Shown: positions 9,063 to 21,236, counted from the first letter of the stretch. The stretch: 64,000 bases of DNA from Loripinus fragilis (GCA_964019695.1 OZ026518.1:83075950-83139949), one strand, 5' to 3'. A program made the numbers and translations. The notes: generated from the sequence alone by a model not told the origin.

Positions 9063-12000
9063 ATGCGGATAGGCTTACATTATGGGCGTCACTGTAAGGT
9101 TAAAGGTATAGCGCATCTAACAACTTTCGAATTAATAATTTTTCTGTCACTTCTATTAATAAATGCCGGGGATATCGAACTCAACCCAGGCCCTGACACT
9201 TCTCAAAACGACACAGGGTCGGTCGACGATTCGCTAATATCAAGCTACTTCTCTGTAGTCCATTACAACATACAAAGCATTTTGAACAAAGTTGACTTGA
9301 TAGGTTCTGAACTTAGAAACTTCAATATAATTTGTCTGACAGAGACCTGGTTAGGTCCTAACACAACAGATGAGGCTCTAAGAATAGATGGCTACAGTCT
9401 TTATCGTCGCGACCGACCAACAGACAATCATGGCGGCGTATGCGTGTACATCAAGGAAGATATTTACTCTCGACGCAGAACTGACCTAGAGTTACCACAT
9501 GTAGAATGCGTATGGGTCGAAATCAACATTCACCACAAAAAGATTCTAATAGGAACATTTTATAGGCCACCGAACTCACCTGCCCAAACATTATCATATA
9601 TTGAAGACTCGATCAACTTAGCATTAGATTGCAATATTAATGATATATTTGTTACTGGTGATTTTAACCTTGATACACTAAAACATGCAAGTAATCAAAA
9701 AGTTCGTGACATATGCCAACACTTCAATTTTGATCAGTTAATAGTAGAACCAACTCACTTTACCGAAAGCTCCTCCTCCATTATTGACCTTATATTCACC
9801 TCTAACAAAAGTAGCATACTGCTAAGTGGCGTTGGAGATCCCTTTCTCGATCAAAGCGTGCGCTATCACTGCCCAGTATATTTTGTCCTAAGCTACCATA
9901 AGGCCCCTACCCCAATATCAAATAGACATATTTGGCTATACGACCGAGGTAACTATCAATCATTTGCACGCGATCTTCATGAAACCAACTGGGAACTTTT
10001 AAAAGATAACGATATAGACGCATATGCAAAAAACATTATAGATCGAATCACTGCACTAGCAAAACAGCACATTCCAAACAAAACAATTAAAATACGCCAA
10101 TCAGATCCCCCCTGGTTAACATGTGAAATAAAGAAAATTATAAGAAAACGCAAACGTTTATACAAAAAATACAAGAAAACAAAACGACCCGCTGACTTCG
10201 AAAAATACAAACATACTCGAAACATTACCACAGCTGAAATTCGTAAAGCGAAACAATCTGTAATTGACAAATTGGCAGGGAAACTAAGAAACAATGACAC
10301 TGGACCACGTGATTGGTGGAAAACCCTTAAACATTTTATTAAACCAAATAATACCACATCAATTCCTCCACTTTGTAAAGATGACATTGTCCACACTGAA
10401 GAAGCCGATAAGGCGTCTTTGATGAATGATTTCTTTGTTGAACAAACTATTCTTGACGAGTCAAATGCTACACTACCTCCCAACATTGACCCCCCTGAAA
10501 ATAATCTCAATTCCATTTCAACTTCACCTCATGAAGTAGAGACTATCTTGAAATCTCTTCAATTAGGTAAAGCCTCAGGACCTGATGAAATAAGTAATCA
10601 TATTCTGAAAAAACTAGCTACCCCTCTGTCCGGTCCTCTTAGTAACCTCTTCAATTTTTCTCTGGCCACTGGCAAAGTTCCCTTAATCTGGAAAGAGGCA
10701 AATGTGACCCCAATATTTAAAAAAGATGATCCTTCTGTCGTTTCTAATTATAGACCTATCTCTCTTTTAAGTGCAGTGGGCAAGGTCCTGGAAAAAGTTG
10801 TACATAAGCATCTATTTAACTATATTCGTGACCATGAAATTTTGTCTGCCCTACAGTCAGGTTTTATTCCTGGAGATTCAACAGTAAACCAACTCGTTGA
10901 CATATACAACACATTTTGTAAATCCCTTGATGAAGGCAAAGAAGTCCGTGCTGTATTTTGTGACATAAGCAAAGCATTTGACAGAGTATGGCACAGAGGC
11001 CTCCTCTTTAAACTTGAGTCTATCGGTGTTTCTGATTCCCTATTATTATGGTTCAAGAGTTATTTAGCTGACCGTAAACAGAGAGTAGTACTGCCTGGAG
11101 CAGTATCTGCCTGGAAATACATTAAAGCAGGTGTGCCCCAAGGCTCTATCTTAGGACCTCTTTTATTTCTTATCTATATTAACGATATTGTTGTAGACAT
11201 TCACTCAAGCATCAGGCTTTTTGCAGATGACACATCTCTCTACATCATTGTTGACAATTCTCAACAGGCAGCAAATTTATTAAATGCAGACCTTGCGAAA
11301 ATTCACTTATGGGCTTCTAGATGGCTTGTATCTTTTAATCCCTCCAAATCTGAATCTATGACACTTTCGCGCAAACAAAACAAACCTCTACACCCTCCTT
11401 TGAATATGGCTCAACTAAACATCAACGAAGTCACGTCGCATAAACACTTAGGACTTATTTTTTCTGACGATGGCAGCTGGCATGAGCACATTGACCATAT
11501 CAAGGCCAAATCTTGGTTTAGATTAAACATCATGCGTAAGCTGAAGTTTCAGCTCGACAGAAAACCACTTGAAATAATAAATACATCATTTATAAGACCC
11601 CTTCTTGAATATTCCAATGTAGTCTGGGACAACTGCACTCAATATGAATCAAATGACCTGGAAAAAATCCAAAACGAAGCTGCCCGCATTGTCACAGGAG
11701 CCACAAAACTAACATCACTACAATCTCTCTACATTGAAACTGGCTGGGAAAGCCTTGCTTCTAGACGACAAAAATCAAAGCTTGTCCTCTTTTACAAAAT
11801 GCAAAACGAAATGACCCCTGAATACCTCTCATCTCTTGCACCTCCGACTGTCGGTAGTACAACAAGATATAGGTTACCCAATGAATCAGATCTCCAAACT
11901 ATTCCTGCTAAATTCCAACAATACTATCACTCTTTTCTGCCCTCAGTTACACGAGCCTGGAACAGATTACCTGAAGGAACAAAAACATCGCCTTCTATCA

Positions 12001-12371
12001 CCGCATTCAAACACAAACTAAACAAAGACATAAAAAAGCCACCCCAATATTATTATTGCGGTAAGAGACTAGGCCAAGTACACCATACACGCCTACGACT
12101 AAATTGTTCTTCTCTACATCAAAACCTATTCTCAAAAAACATCATAAATGATCCTTATTGTGAGTGTGGAGAAATTGAAGACACTGAGCACTACCTCCTA
12201 AATTGTAATCTCTACCAAAACTTGCGTGAGGAACTCTTAAACACAGTCACCACTTACTGTCAGCCTACTTTAAATGTACTCTTGTATGGAAATGCTAACT
12301 TATCAGATTCAGAGAACAAAACTATCTTTTCTGCAGTTCAAGAATTTATCTTGAAGACTAAACGCTTCTGA
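9063..12371 (+). CDS. LINE ORF2: 2A-like peptide, APE endonuclease, reverse transcriptase
   Basis: 1102 residues. Residues 20-33 are hydrophobic and lead into GDIELNPGP (36-44), the D-x-E-x-N-P-G-P 2A ribosome-skipping motif, which should release the enzyme from Pro44 on. An APE-type endonuclease follows (about 65-280: HYNIQS, TETW with Glu94, FYRPP, GDFN with Asp200/Asn202, IDLI with Asp242, then RYHCPV where SDHxPV is usual). Reverse transcriptase spans about 545-790: RPISLL, FCDISKAFD (Asp634), AGVPQGSILGPLLF, FADD (722-723). The C-terminus has a CxC..H..C knuckle (Cys1033, Cys1035, His1043, Cys1048). It nicks target DNA and copies the element RNA at the nick. The order and C-terminal knuckle fit the CR1/L2 group of the Jockey superfamily; exact clade not determined. 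Confidence 0.95.
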   Translation: MRIGLHYGRHCKVKGIAHLTTFELIIFLSLLLINAGDIELNPGPDTSQNDTGSVDDSLISSYFSVVHYNIQSILNKVDLIGSELRNFNIICLTETWLGPNTTDEALRIDGYSLYRRDRPTDNHGGVCVYIKEDIYSRRRTDLELPHVECVWVEINIHHKKILIGTFYRPPNSPAQTLSYIEDSINLALDCNINDIFVTGDFNLDTLKHASNQKVRDICQHFNFDQLIVEPTHFTESSSSIIDLIFTSNKSSILLSGVGDPFLDQSVRYHCPVYFVLSYHKAPTPISNRHIWLYDRGNYQSFARDLHETNWELLKDNDIDAYAKNIIDRITALAKQHIPNKTIKIRQSDPPWLTCEIKKIIRKRKRLYKKYKKTKRPADFEKYKHTRNITTAEIRKAKQSVIDKLAGKLRNNDTGPRDWWKTLKHFIKPNNTTSIPPLCKDDIVHTEEADKASLMNDFFVEQTILDESNATLPPNIDPPENNLNSISTSPHEVETILKSLQLGKASGPDEISNHILKKLATPLSGPLSNLFNFSLATGKVPLIWKEANVTPIFKKDDPSVVSNYRPISLLSAVGKVLEKVVHKHLFNYIRDHEILSALQSGFIPGDSTVNQLVDIYNTFCKSLDEGKEVRAVFCDISKAFDRVWHRGLLFKLESIGVSDSLLLWFKSYLADRKQRVVLPGAVSAWKYIKAGVPQGSILGPLLFLIYINDIVVDIHSSIRLFADDTSLYIIVDNSQQAANLLNADLAKIHLWASRWLVSFNPSKSESMTLSRKQNKPLHPPLNMAQLNINEVTSHKHLGLIFSDDGSWHEHIDHIKAKSWFRLNIMRKLKFQLDRKPLEIINTSFIRPLLEYSNVVWDNCTQYESNDLEKIQNEAARIVTGATKLTSLQSLYIETGWESLASRRQKSKLVLFYKMQNEMTPEYLSSLAPPTVGSTTRYRLPNESDLQTIPAKFQQYYHSFLPSVTRAWNRLPEGTKTSPSITAFKHKLNKDIKKPPQYYYCGKRLGQVHHTRLRLNCSSLHQNLFSKNIINDPYCECGEIEDTEHYLLNCNLYQNLREELLNTVTTYCQPTLNVLLYGNANLSDSENKTIFSAVQEFILKTKRF
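9168..9194 (+). other. 2A-like ribosome-skipping motif in LINE ORF2
   Basis: Codons read GDIELNPGP, with an LSLLLINA lead-in. 2A-like motifs of this form are documented at the N-terminus of ORF2 in several APE-type non-LTR elements of invertebrates. Activity in this copy is inferred from the intact motif. Confidence 0.85.
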
Positions 12372-12979
12372 ACAACAACAACAACCTATTTATAACACAT
12401 AATACATTTGTGATCTCTTCAGCCACTTACGCCTCGCGTTTGTTCTTGCCTTCTTGCAGCTCTTTGCGGCCTAGTGATCATCTGCGTAAAGAAACTGGTG
12501 CAATACTTTACTGTATCGATTTCTGATCTTTGCCCTTTACTTACTTTTATATCCCTTCACAAACATTTGATTTTGCCTTACGAGCCAAGCACTTGAGCTA
12601 AACATATTATTATGCTTCCACATTATCGTAGTATAAGATAGAATGAGCTACAAAACGAAGCGCGCTGCTTGTTCCTGTTATCGCGTTGAACCTGTGTAAA
12701 AAAAACAACAACAACAATCTAACTTCCATCCCCGTGGAGCGATATGCAATCGTTGCTGTATATTATAACTAATGGTTACTAAAAGATTCAAATATTATTT
12801 GTATATTGCATGAATACGAAGATAATCACATCATCTTAGCTATTGAACATTTGAGGGATACAGATTTGAATAAGTCTTCGGACTTCCTTCTGAATCCCGT
12901 TTGTATAATGCTTATGTATATCATAACTATTTTGCTTTGTAAGTATTTATGTATTGTACAAATGAAATAAAGTTTAAAC
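12372..12979 (+). other. LINE 3' UTR
   Basis: Non-coding, with CAACAACAACAAC just after the TGA and AATAAA at 12966-12971 close to the 3' junction. No long A tail separates it from the right target duplication. Confidence 0.7.
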
Positions 12980-12995
12980 TAAACAACCCCTGTAT
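12980..12995. repeat. LINE target-site duplication, right copy
   Basis: TAAACAACCCCTGTAT is identical to 8987-9002. Confidence 0.85.
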
Positions 12996-13249
12996 TCGAA
13001 CCGTAACCCACAGTCCGTTACGTCTAGTTTACGTTAATGCTTAATTTCATTTATAAATAACTAAGAAAAAAGACTGAATTTCATTGGCTTAGAGCGCTCA
13101 CGTGGCCAGTCAATATATTTTCATATTCACTGGCTTGCGCGCGCTTGCCAGTGTATATTAGTTACTAAAATTAGACTCCTTGCTGTTTTTTCCGTTTTGG
13201 TTATGCTTTTCTAAAGCGTGGCTAATAATCATATCGTAGATGCTGAGAA

Positions 13250-13525
13250 CGCAACAAATCACGCACTGGAGCTGATCTATTTCGATTTTAATGCACAATA
13301 AACGGCCAAAACAAATTTGAAGTCTTCAGCTTCTTCCAACTTTCCGCCTTTGCACTGAAGAACTCCCGCCAATACTTAGACCACGTCGCATACGTTTACA
13401 TGTGTTTGTAACGTCTTTCAAGCGTAAAAACGACTTACACCGTCTAACGCCATGAATGACGTCATTTACCAGTAACAAATGACGTCAGCTATCACACATT
13501 TTCCCTGCGCTTTCAAAGCTGTGAA
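13250..13525. repeat. Family M repeat, copy 2 (inverted)
   Basis: Reverse complement of about 6590-6870, sharing CACTGGAGCTGATCTATTTC, AGTCTTCAGCTTCTTCCAAC and CACTGAAGAACTCCCGCC in order. Only the non-palindromic half is present. Confidence 0.8.
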
Positions 13526-13771
13526 TTATTGTTTGGCATATCACACTTATTTTATCATTGGCTCAACATGCGAAGTGTGTTAGAATTCTTGTTTGTAAAT
13601 GTTGAATGATGACACTCATGCACAACATATATGCAATAGTAAAAGGGTGGTCTTATTTAGGGTTGCACTGTTTCTGCTAAATGCTTGTTTGTCCCAAAAC
13701 TTGTATATAAGTTCAGTATTTTTTTCCAGGTGCAATAATACCTGTACATCTTTCTCTAAATGTTATATAAT

Positions 13772-13897
13772 AAAACAGTTATTGACTAATGAGGCATTGG
13801 ATATGATGTGATATCGACCGAGGCGAAGCCGAGGTCAATATTGGTATTATCTGGTCGATATCACATTATATCCAATGCCTCATTAGTCAATAATTGT
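13772..13897. repeat. Palindromic element
   Basis: Arms TTATTGACTAATGAGGCATT and AATGCCTCATTAGTCAATAA are inverted copies, extended inward by GTGATATCGACC / GGTCGATATCAC. A CGAGGCGAAGCCGAGG loop sits near 13826. Confidence 0.85.
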
Positions 13898-13903
13898 ATA
13901 TTA

Positions 13904-14245
13904 TCATATGACGTCGCGTCTGAGAGTGAAATAACACCACGCAATAAAATCGATAAACCACTAGCGGTTTATAGATTTACGGAAAACGTTATGACGTCCA
14001 TAACAACGTTGCGTACATAATGACAAAAGTATAACGTTTTTACGGCAGAAATGTGATTTCAAAGTAATCTTAATGCCATATGATAAATGGAATCTAACAT
14101 TCGTGCTCTTGTTTTATTGAATTTATTAAACTCGTTGAGAAAAAGAGATAAAATGCTCGGCAAGCCTCGCATTTTATCTCCTTTCCCCAACTCGTTTAAT
14201 AAATTCAATAAAACATGAGCACTTAGGTAAGATCCTCTGTATATT
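13904..14245 (+). repeat. Family D dispersed repeat, copy 2
   Basis: Direct copy of 2084-2425, with the same start (TATCATATGACGTCGCGTC) and the same 3' hairpin (CTCGGCAAGCCTCG loop). Confidence 0.8.
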
Positions 14246-15114
14246 TTTCAATGTTTTACTTCTTTAAACTTTGCAAAACGTATTACCTTAAACTCCGCTA
14301 GCGTTTTGTGCAGCATTGATACAACGCAGCGATGGTTGCACACACTTGCTGCATTTTCTGGTGCAAAATCATCAGTGCATTCGCGTGTGGTACTTCCGTT
14401 AAGGCAAATGTGCAAACCCGTCAGAGCATTCGCTGCTCACATCAACTTATAGAAAAACATGTGTGTGTGTCACAAATCGCAAGCTCACCAGATTTGGTTT
14501 TGTGTCTATAAGGCTCAGACCAGCCTGAGCCTGTGCAAATGAGGTTTCTCTCCACTGTCATAGTCATTTCTCAATGCGATAAGCGTCAAAATCTCGTGTT
14601 GGCTCAAATGGCGACTTCGATGTCATTTTACGAGAAGCGAATGCTCTGGTTAACAGGATCTTTCTAGTTTTGCAATCATCTCGCTTGGGAAGAGAGCTGG
14701 TTGCTTAACTTTTCTTGTCTTTAAGTTTCTAGTTTTGCAATCATCTCGCTGTGGGAGAGAGCTGGTTTCTTGACTTTTCTTGTCCTCGGAATGTCATGTA
14801 ACTGTAAATGTTATTTGTTGCCTTTTCCTGCGGTGCCGTACATTGGTATATGGTATGTGATTGTGGAATTTCCTGTTCATACTTGCTTGCTTGTTTTAAA
14901 AAAACAAATATGGATTTGACGACAGATCTTGGTGATGCGACGTGAACAATTTATGCAAACGTTTGTGCTCTTATGCCAAGAAGGCCCAGTGTAGAATTTA
15001 AGCTTAATTAGCTCAGTGGACTGAGATGAACTTTAATGTGCAAAACTTATTCGATAGCTTCCGTAAAAAGTATTAGTTGAGTATGACCAAGAAAATAGAA
15101 AATGCAGACTGCGG
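14246..15114. other. No gene; short direct duplication inside
   Basis: Two adjacent units of about 65 bp (from about 14661 and 14727) share TTCTAGTTTTGCAATCATCT and GAGAGCTGGTT. The remainder has scattered pieces of GC-rich repeats (GCCTGTGC near 14537). No exon seen. Confidence 0.5.
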
Positions 15115-15258
15115 CAGGCCCCGAGGTATAGTCTCAAACTCACAATAAAGCACAATGATTGGCTGCTTGCGGACACGTGTAACGTGTCAGCAAACAGCCA
15201 ATCATTGCGCTTTATTATGAGTTTGAGAATGAACTCAAGTTTTATAACCTCTGGGACA
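15115..15258. repeat. Family L foldback, copy 2
   Basis: Arms CTCAAACTCACAATAAAGCA and ATTGCGCTTTATTATGAGTTTGAG are inverted copies, continuing through GATTGGCTG/CAGCCAATC to a GACACGTGTAACGTGTC centre. Ends CCCCGAGGT and ACCTCTGGG. Confidence 0.85.
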
Positions 15259-15940
15259 GGCTACGGTGCCGTGAGGGGGAGACACAGAACACTAACGGTC
15301 ACATGATACCAACTGAAGGCAGTTCAAACGAGGTGATAAAGAAAACTAGAAACGACACTAAGGATTGCACAAAATTTCAACATCCAAACCACTGCCTAAG
15401 AACTGGCAGCAGCAGAAACCGCTCGGGGCCTAAATTATTTTAACTGGCCAGATATTCGCCCTTGATATTTTTGTAGTCAAAAAACATTCCAAGCTGCAAC
15501 AATCTTGAGAAAAGATAGAATCTTAGACCATATGTACTTGCTAATGGACGGTGATACTAGATGATGAGAGGAAGTCCTGTTCCTTTTCACAGCTTCCAGC
15601 AAGTACTTACATTTATTATATACCTATAACTGATACGACTTTAGAACTGTCTGTTTTCTGGCCATCTGATACAGAAAGCCGGATCAACTAACTGAGGTTT
15701 TCTGAATCGATATCACTATCCTTTAAAACGAGGCTAACGTCGGTTACCTGCTTTTGCGACGACGTTACGTAAAGTAAATGGCAAGCATGGAACCAGAGAT
15801 GGAAAACATGTTGACGTGACGTCAAGAAACGTAACGTTATGGCAAACGTTCCCGCAATTTTTCGGAATTAAATTCCAAAGCAGGTTTTAAAACCAAAAAG
15901 AATGTCAGAAAAAAGGCATATAATAAACATATTATCATAA
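15259..15940. other. No gene recognised
   Basis: No credible open frame, splice-flanked exon or repeat boundary found on either strand. Confidence 0.5.
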
Positions 15941-16092
15941 TAGTAACTTGATCTGGCGTACAGAATCACGTCTCGTGGATGCGGCCATACCATTGGATCA
16001 CCCTCGACGCTACGCGTCTCGGGTGATCCGATGGTATGACCTCATCCACTCGACGTGATACAGTACGCCAGATCAAGTTACTATTATGATAA
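15941..16092. repeat. Long palindrome
   Basis: Arms of about 70 bp: ATTATCATAATAGTAACTTG at the left equals the inverse of the right end, and GATCTGGCGTAC, GGATCACCC/GGGTGATCC continue inward. The centre is the GC-rich CGACGCTACGCG. Confidence 0.85.
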
Positions 16093-19000
16093 TGTGTATG
16101 TATATTCTAGTGTGGCTAGATCCTCATGCCTGACCATTAATAGTCTACACAAGAGCTCATGGTAGAGGGCATCCAAATCTCACTATATACGATTTGAAAT
16201 TCTGGTATTTGAAGTTTCTTTTAGAGAATTGGTCAAAAGAATCCGCTAGCGATTTTCCCTGGGTCATCAACTTCCCATTTATCATACTGCAGCCATACTG
16301 AGAGTTGTATTGCCTACCTTGACCCTTTTGCAAAAATCAGTCTGTTTGTGGCCACAACATGCTATAAATTGTTTATAAAGCATATTTTTGTTAAACGTGG
16401 TGACAATGAATATGAAACAAGAAATATCTTTAAAAAAGATATTCGGCGGCTCTCAAATACTTACAATTTTAACACAACTAAGTGACGAAATCCCCTTATA
16501 CTCCCTGTCTTTGCATGCTGGAAAAGAATGTTCCGTCTAAAACCAGCGAATTTGGAAGTTGTGCTATGTTTCTGGTCTCTCTTTTGCTAGGTGCTCTTTT
16601 CGCTGAGCGATATGCATCTGAATCGTTCCAAATTTTAGGCACTTCACCAGCAAAGGCTAGGGAACAATGTTATTAGTCCTAATGTTTTTAAGAAAACGGG
16701 AGATTTTGACGATAAATGTATGTACTGAAACAAACTAAAAACCCGGAAAAACATGCCATATTGTTGTTGTTGTTGTCACATAGGCTAGATTCTGCCCGTC
16801 TCAGATCTCAACTTGGAGTAGTTTTCAAGTCTTAAATGGTTTACACTTTCACCACTCTATTTACATATTATGAATGTCTCTATTTACAGAAAAATGCTGA
16901 TATACCAAATCGCTTTTGTGTGGGACTAACTCCTATAACCTTTCTATTTCCTGTGGCACCTCGCCATAGCAGGGGTCCGGGAATAAATACATGTAGACTC
17001 AAAAACTGATCGACTAGCTCCCAGTAAGCACGTAAAATTCGGCTACTCTCGGCCTGCCAGAAAAACACCACCCGAAAAGCGTTTTGATGGCGGGCCTATA
17101 GTGGCCCGAGATTTGGTGCTGGCTGTTTGCAAGTTAGCCCCGGGAAGTTAGCCTTATATGATACATGTTCGTCTGACATACATGTAGTTAAAGATACGAG
17201 AGCTTGTGCTTGTCATCTTCCTAAAGGAAATAGCAAAATACGCTGATACATGTACAGCTGCGGAGGTTGATCTGAGTCTAAGTGTAGGATTGTGGGTTGC
17301 GGGCACATTCAAATTGTAGGAAATTATGTGCCATTATTTACATTAAATATCCATCCCCATTATAACGTCTTTTTTTAAGATACATCTTTTTTCACAAAGA
17401 TGTATCTTGTTAAGCGCTATTAATAGACATTATAACGTGGGTTTTTTTTGCTGTCAATTTATAACGCACCATGTTGTCTGATCAAAGAGAGACTCTGCCG
17501 ATAGCTACACTGTCGTTGTAAGAACATGCATTTGCTGGTCATAGCAAGCTTTGCACGTATTTACTCGCCTGAACCCCGAGGTTACTCTCTAATTCGCGAT
17601 GAATTTTACGCCCTTGTATATCATGTAATGCATTAATTACACTTGTCATATTTGTTTTAGAAATAGACTAGACCTAATAATTCAGTGATTTTTTTACAAA
17701 TTTGTTTCTATGAGTCCCGGGACTCACTGGGCCAAAATTCTTTGCATCCCAAACTCAAAGTTCTGCATCCCATAAGGGGTCCACTTTAAATTATAAATTT
17801 TGTGTTTCCATATGAATCCGGCCATTCATAGAAGCCAATTTGGGAAGCAAAACACTGGCATACTTATTTATACTATAATCAAGATCAAACTTAATTTACT
17901 TTGTCAAGTAAAATAATAAAGATATAAAAACCTACCTGACTTTCTTATTAATAAAAAATTCAGTTCCAGACAGTATATTTCCTTAATTTAATCATATTAT
18001 CATCATTTGCCAAGAGTCAGACTTTTGTCTCGCAGTTTTCATATATTTTTTAGAGCCCAGGTCATTAGCCCGTGTTCATCTCACTCTGCATGCCTACAAG
18101 TGTAGTGCTGGAAGTTACTGCATTTGAGCCTTTTGACCTACCATATTTATTTTTCTTTCATCATCTGTGCACAGTACAGTCTCCGTACTTCATGAGCCTG
18201 TAGTAATACTTTAACCATTCTATTGGTATTTGCTCGAAGCAGGGTGTTTAAACTTGCGGGTAAAACGCATTATACAAATGTTTCATTTCGAATTAGTAGT
18301 ATTGGATCAGTACTGGTTTATCGGCACTGGTTTTTACCAGTAGTTCGGTACTGGCTTTTACCGGTAAACTCCCCTACAGCGGGTCAAATCTGAAAACACG
18401 TGTTTCCCAAGGGAAGTAATGATCGCTATACTGTTGGGGAGTTTTTTCAGTACCGGTTTTTACCAATGTTATTCAAGACACGGTGCGCAAGTTAAAAAAT
18501 AAACACTCAAAACGAAAGTTGCAAATACTAAATGCAGACTTTTCGCCACAATTTTAATGCATCTTGCGGGACTCTCATGGTTTAAAATCATGCGTCCTTT
18601 GTGAGAAGCATGCGTCTGAGACCCAGGACGCGCAGGTAAAAAAAGAATCACTGCATATTGTCGAAATTTATGAAACAGACTATAACCGTGTAACGCATTT
18701 GATACGGGAAACCATAATGGCTTGAATAAAAAATACAAAGATTTGCTTTATATAATGCTGTTAAAGTCCTTTAGGATTTAGTGAGTTATCTTATATTGCA
18801 CTTATTTACTATGTGCAATTAAGCAAGGCATGTAAAGAATGGTAGTAAAGCAAATTAGAAATGCTGTACAGCGGGAGTTGACCTATATTCAAGATCAGAC
18901 TAGTGCACAGACTGGTTCTCGGCCATTTACATGGAAATTTTCAAGTTAAATTGCATCTATAATAAGATCGCGTGGTCAGTCTATTATTAACCAATGAGGG

Positions 19001-20786
19001 CATTGTTTTCTAGCTGGTGTGATGAATATTACAATTTAAGAATACTTCTGATTGGCGAAAATTTACATAAAATTTAGGTTCAAAATGATAATAGAGCGTC
19101 GGCGAAGCCGCCGCAAAAATATTATGATAGGATATTACATAGAAGAAAAACGTGCTTAAACTAATGATGCAAATAAATGAAAATGCCTTTACTCTTTTGT
19201 TCACACTGTAAAACATATGTGTAAGCTAAAACCAAAATACCCAGCCAGCACCCAATCTAGGGCCACTTTGTGCCTCCAGCGAAGCGCCATTCGGATAGCG
19301 ATTCGCTGGCGGGTCGATAGTGGCCCGATTTGACGTGCATACTGGGTAGGTGGCCACTGAACTGCCACCCCTTTTGATGTAAATTTGCACCTACTCTAAT
19401 ACTAAAACAATATTATGTGGTAAAACAATCTTAAACACTTCTATCTGTTATTGTCATTGTTATTCTTTTCGTCAATGCGGTCGAACAGAACAAAGCTTTT
19501 AAAGCACCTGTAATTTTACACCAGGGATCTGTGGCAGTTCAGCTTCCATTAAGTTTGTTGAAAGTTATGGGGGGGTTTTCAGGACAGGATAAAGTTACCC
19601 CAACGCGAAAAATATGCAATCAGAATGTAGCCCGAGAGCAGACGGCAATTAACCCTAACACAAAAAACATGAACAAACAACATATTTCAAATTCAGACTG
19701 TTTATAAAGTAGCAATCTTATTAGGAAATACTTGTTTGCATTCTTAAGTAAACAATAAATTTTAACTGCGATGGATTAGTCTAGATCATATGCACTGTAA
19801 ATATATGTGTAAGTTAGCACCTAATGTGGTGGCAGTTGAGCTGCAGCACCTTTTGATGTAATCTTACACTTATTTTCCTACTATAACATGGTAATGCCAT
19901 CATCTCATCTATGATAAATGTTAAAACTTTCAACATTTTTTGTTGAAGCTATAATCTGAATCATTACAAGTTAACAGAAAATAACATTTAAAGCAGTTTT
20001 TTTAAACTGCATGAATGAAATTGTGTAATTTTCCAAAATCCTCTAGATGTAAAGCCCATAGTTAGACTATGTACTCCTCATGAAAGTTTATTAGTCTTAG
20101 ATTCTTATCAGTGAAGCAAGCTAATGCTGTAATAAAACAGCCACCTTATTTCAATTTAATGACTTTAAACATTCCTCAATGACCACAGCGTTTTCATAAG
20201 ATTAGTTATGGTTCCAATGTAGCCTGCTATTTCATACCATAAATACCTTTGATTTTACTCCAAGCTCTGTCCTTTGTGAGCTACTAGTCTTTAGCGAAAA
20301 AAAAGGTTTGTAATGCCCGCCATATGGCAGTTCCTCATTTCATATTAGTTCCATATAATGTAGATAAGATTACATTTGGTTTTACTATTGTGGGGCCTGT
20401 TGGGTGTTTTGGCCATTCTGGGCGTAGCGTATTGACTTGAGGACTGTAAAAAATCTTATGACTGGTCGTTATGATAACCGTTTCTTAAAGTGGTGCCCTG
20501 TTTTCGTCTAAAATTGACAATTTCATTAGGCCTTGAGTGGTTTCTGTTGCTTACAGTTCTAAGGCAGCGGTTTGGGTGTTGATTGACTCTGTATTGTTTC
20601 TTCCATTTTTGTTTTGTTTGGTCATTGTTTTTTGTTGTAAGGTTTTAGTCTACAATTCTTTTAACTGAATCACAAATTGTATAAAAGCTATCAAACTGAC
20701 AACCTCCCTATTTGAAGACTTACACGCTAAAATGCAACCGTCCCCATCAATTCTCTCAGTGCTTTGATTATATAATTGAGTTTCCA
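16093..20786. other. No gene; short repeat pieces
   Basis: 4.7 kb with no exon I can support. It holds a small hairpin (AAGATACATCTTT / AAAGATGTATCTT, 17378-17408), family-G-like fragments with GGCGGGCCTATAGTGGCCCG (17090-17110) and GCGAAGCGCC..GGCGGGTCGATAGTGG (19280-19325), and two related stretches near 19345-19400 and 19800-19875 (CAGTTGAGCTGC, CTTTTGATGTAA). Confidence 0.45.
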
Positions 20787-21003
20787 ACAATGTGGTATCT
20801 GCGTCCAGCAAAGCATCAGATCAGCCTGCGCGTATGCGCAGTCTGATCAGAGCCTTTGCTAGTCGCTTGAGTACCTTATGACTGTTAAGCTACTGATCAA
20901 GCATCATTTGGAGTTTCTAAGCTTAAAAGAAGGCTGCACAGGCTCGGCTGAGTCTACACCTGTCAAAATGCCACATTGTTGGAAATCACATGTCGTGGCT
21001 CAA
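20787..21003 (-). repeat. Family F foldback, copy 3
   Basis: Inverted relative to the copy at 1533. TTTCCAACAATGTGG opens it, CCACATTGTTGGAAATCACATG and GGCTCA close it, and a GCGCGTATGCGC centre is near 20840. The TTCTAAGCTTAAAAGAAGG block (20919-20937) is the uninterrupted equivalent of the nested insertion site near 60091. Confidence 0.75.
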
Positions 21004-21236
21004 TTATGAGTCTTGTCGTGAGAACACTATTAATTCATGTCGTTGGGGTTGCGACCCTGAGAAGTAAACACAGCTACACAGACTAGATAGCCTTGAACCC
21101 CGGGATGAAGCAATGGTAGCTATCTTACTTCTAACAAGCGAATACCAATGACGCTGATAAGACTGCGTGGTCACGTTGGGCGTCTTGGTTGTTCGCATAC
21201 CACAATAACAGGTTTTCTAACAACGTTGCTAACCAT

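Larger units (their letters stand above)
9003..12979 (+). mobile_element. CR1/L2-group non-LTR retrotransposon (LINE), ORF2 intact
   Basis: About 4-kb insertion between exact 16-bp direct repeats. It contains one uninterrupted ORF2, about 600 bp of 3' UTR and an AATAAA at 12966-12971; it lacks a poly(A) tail and any ORF1. The lack of ORF1 and the hairpin junction suggest a 5'-incomplete insertion that still retained the whole ORF2. An intact reading frame and an exact target duplication mean it is young. Confidence 0.9.

Noticed and set aside
9977..11056. Minus-strand frames of 179 and 78 codons
   Set aside because: They are antisense shadows of the LINE ORF2.
14998..15030. TTAGCTCAGTGGACTGAG, resembling a tRNA D-arm
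   Set aside because: No T-arm or anticodon arm downstream.
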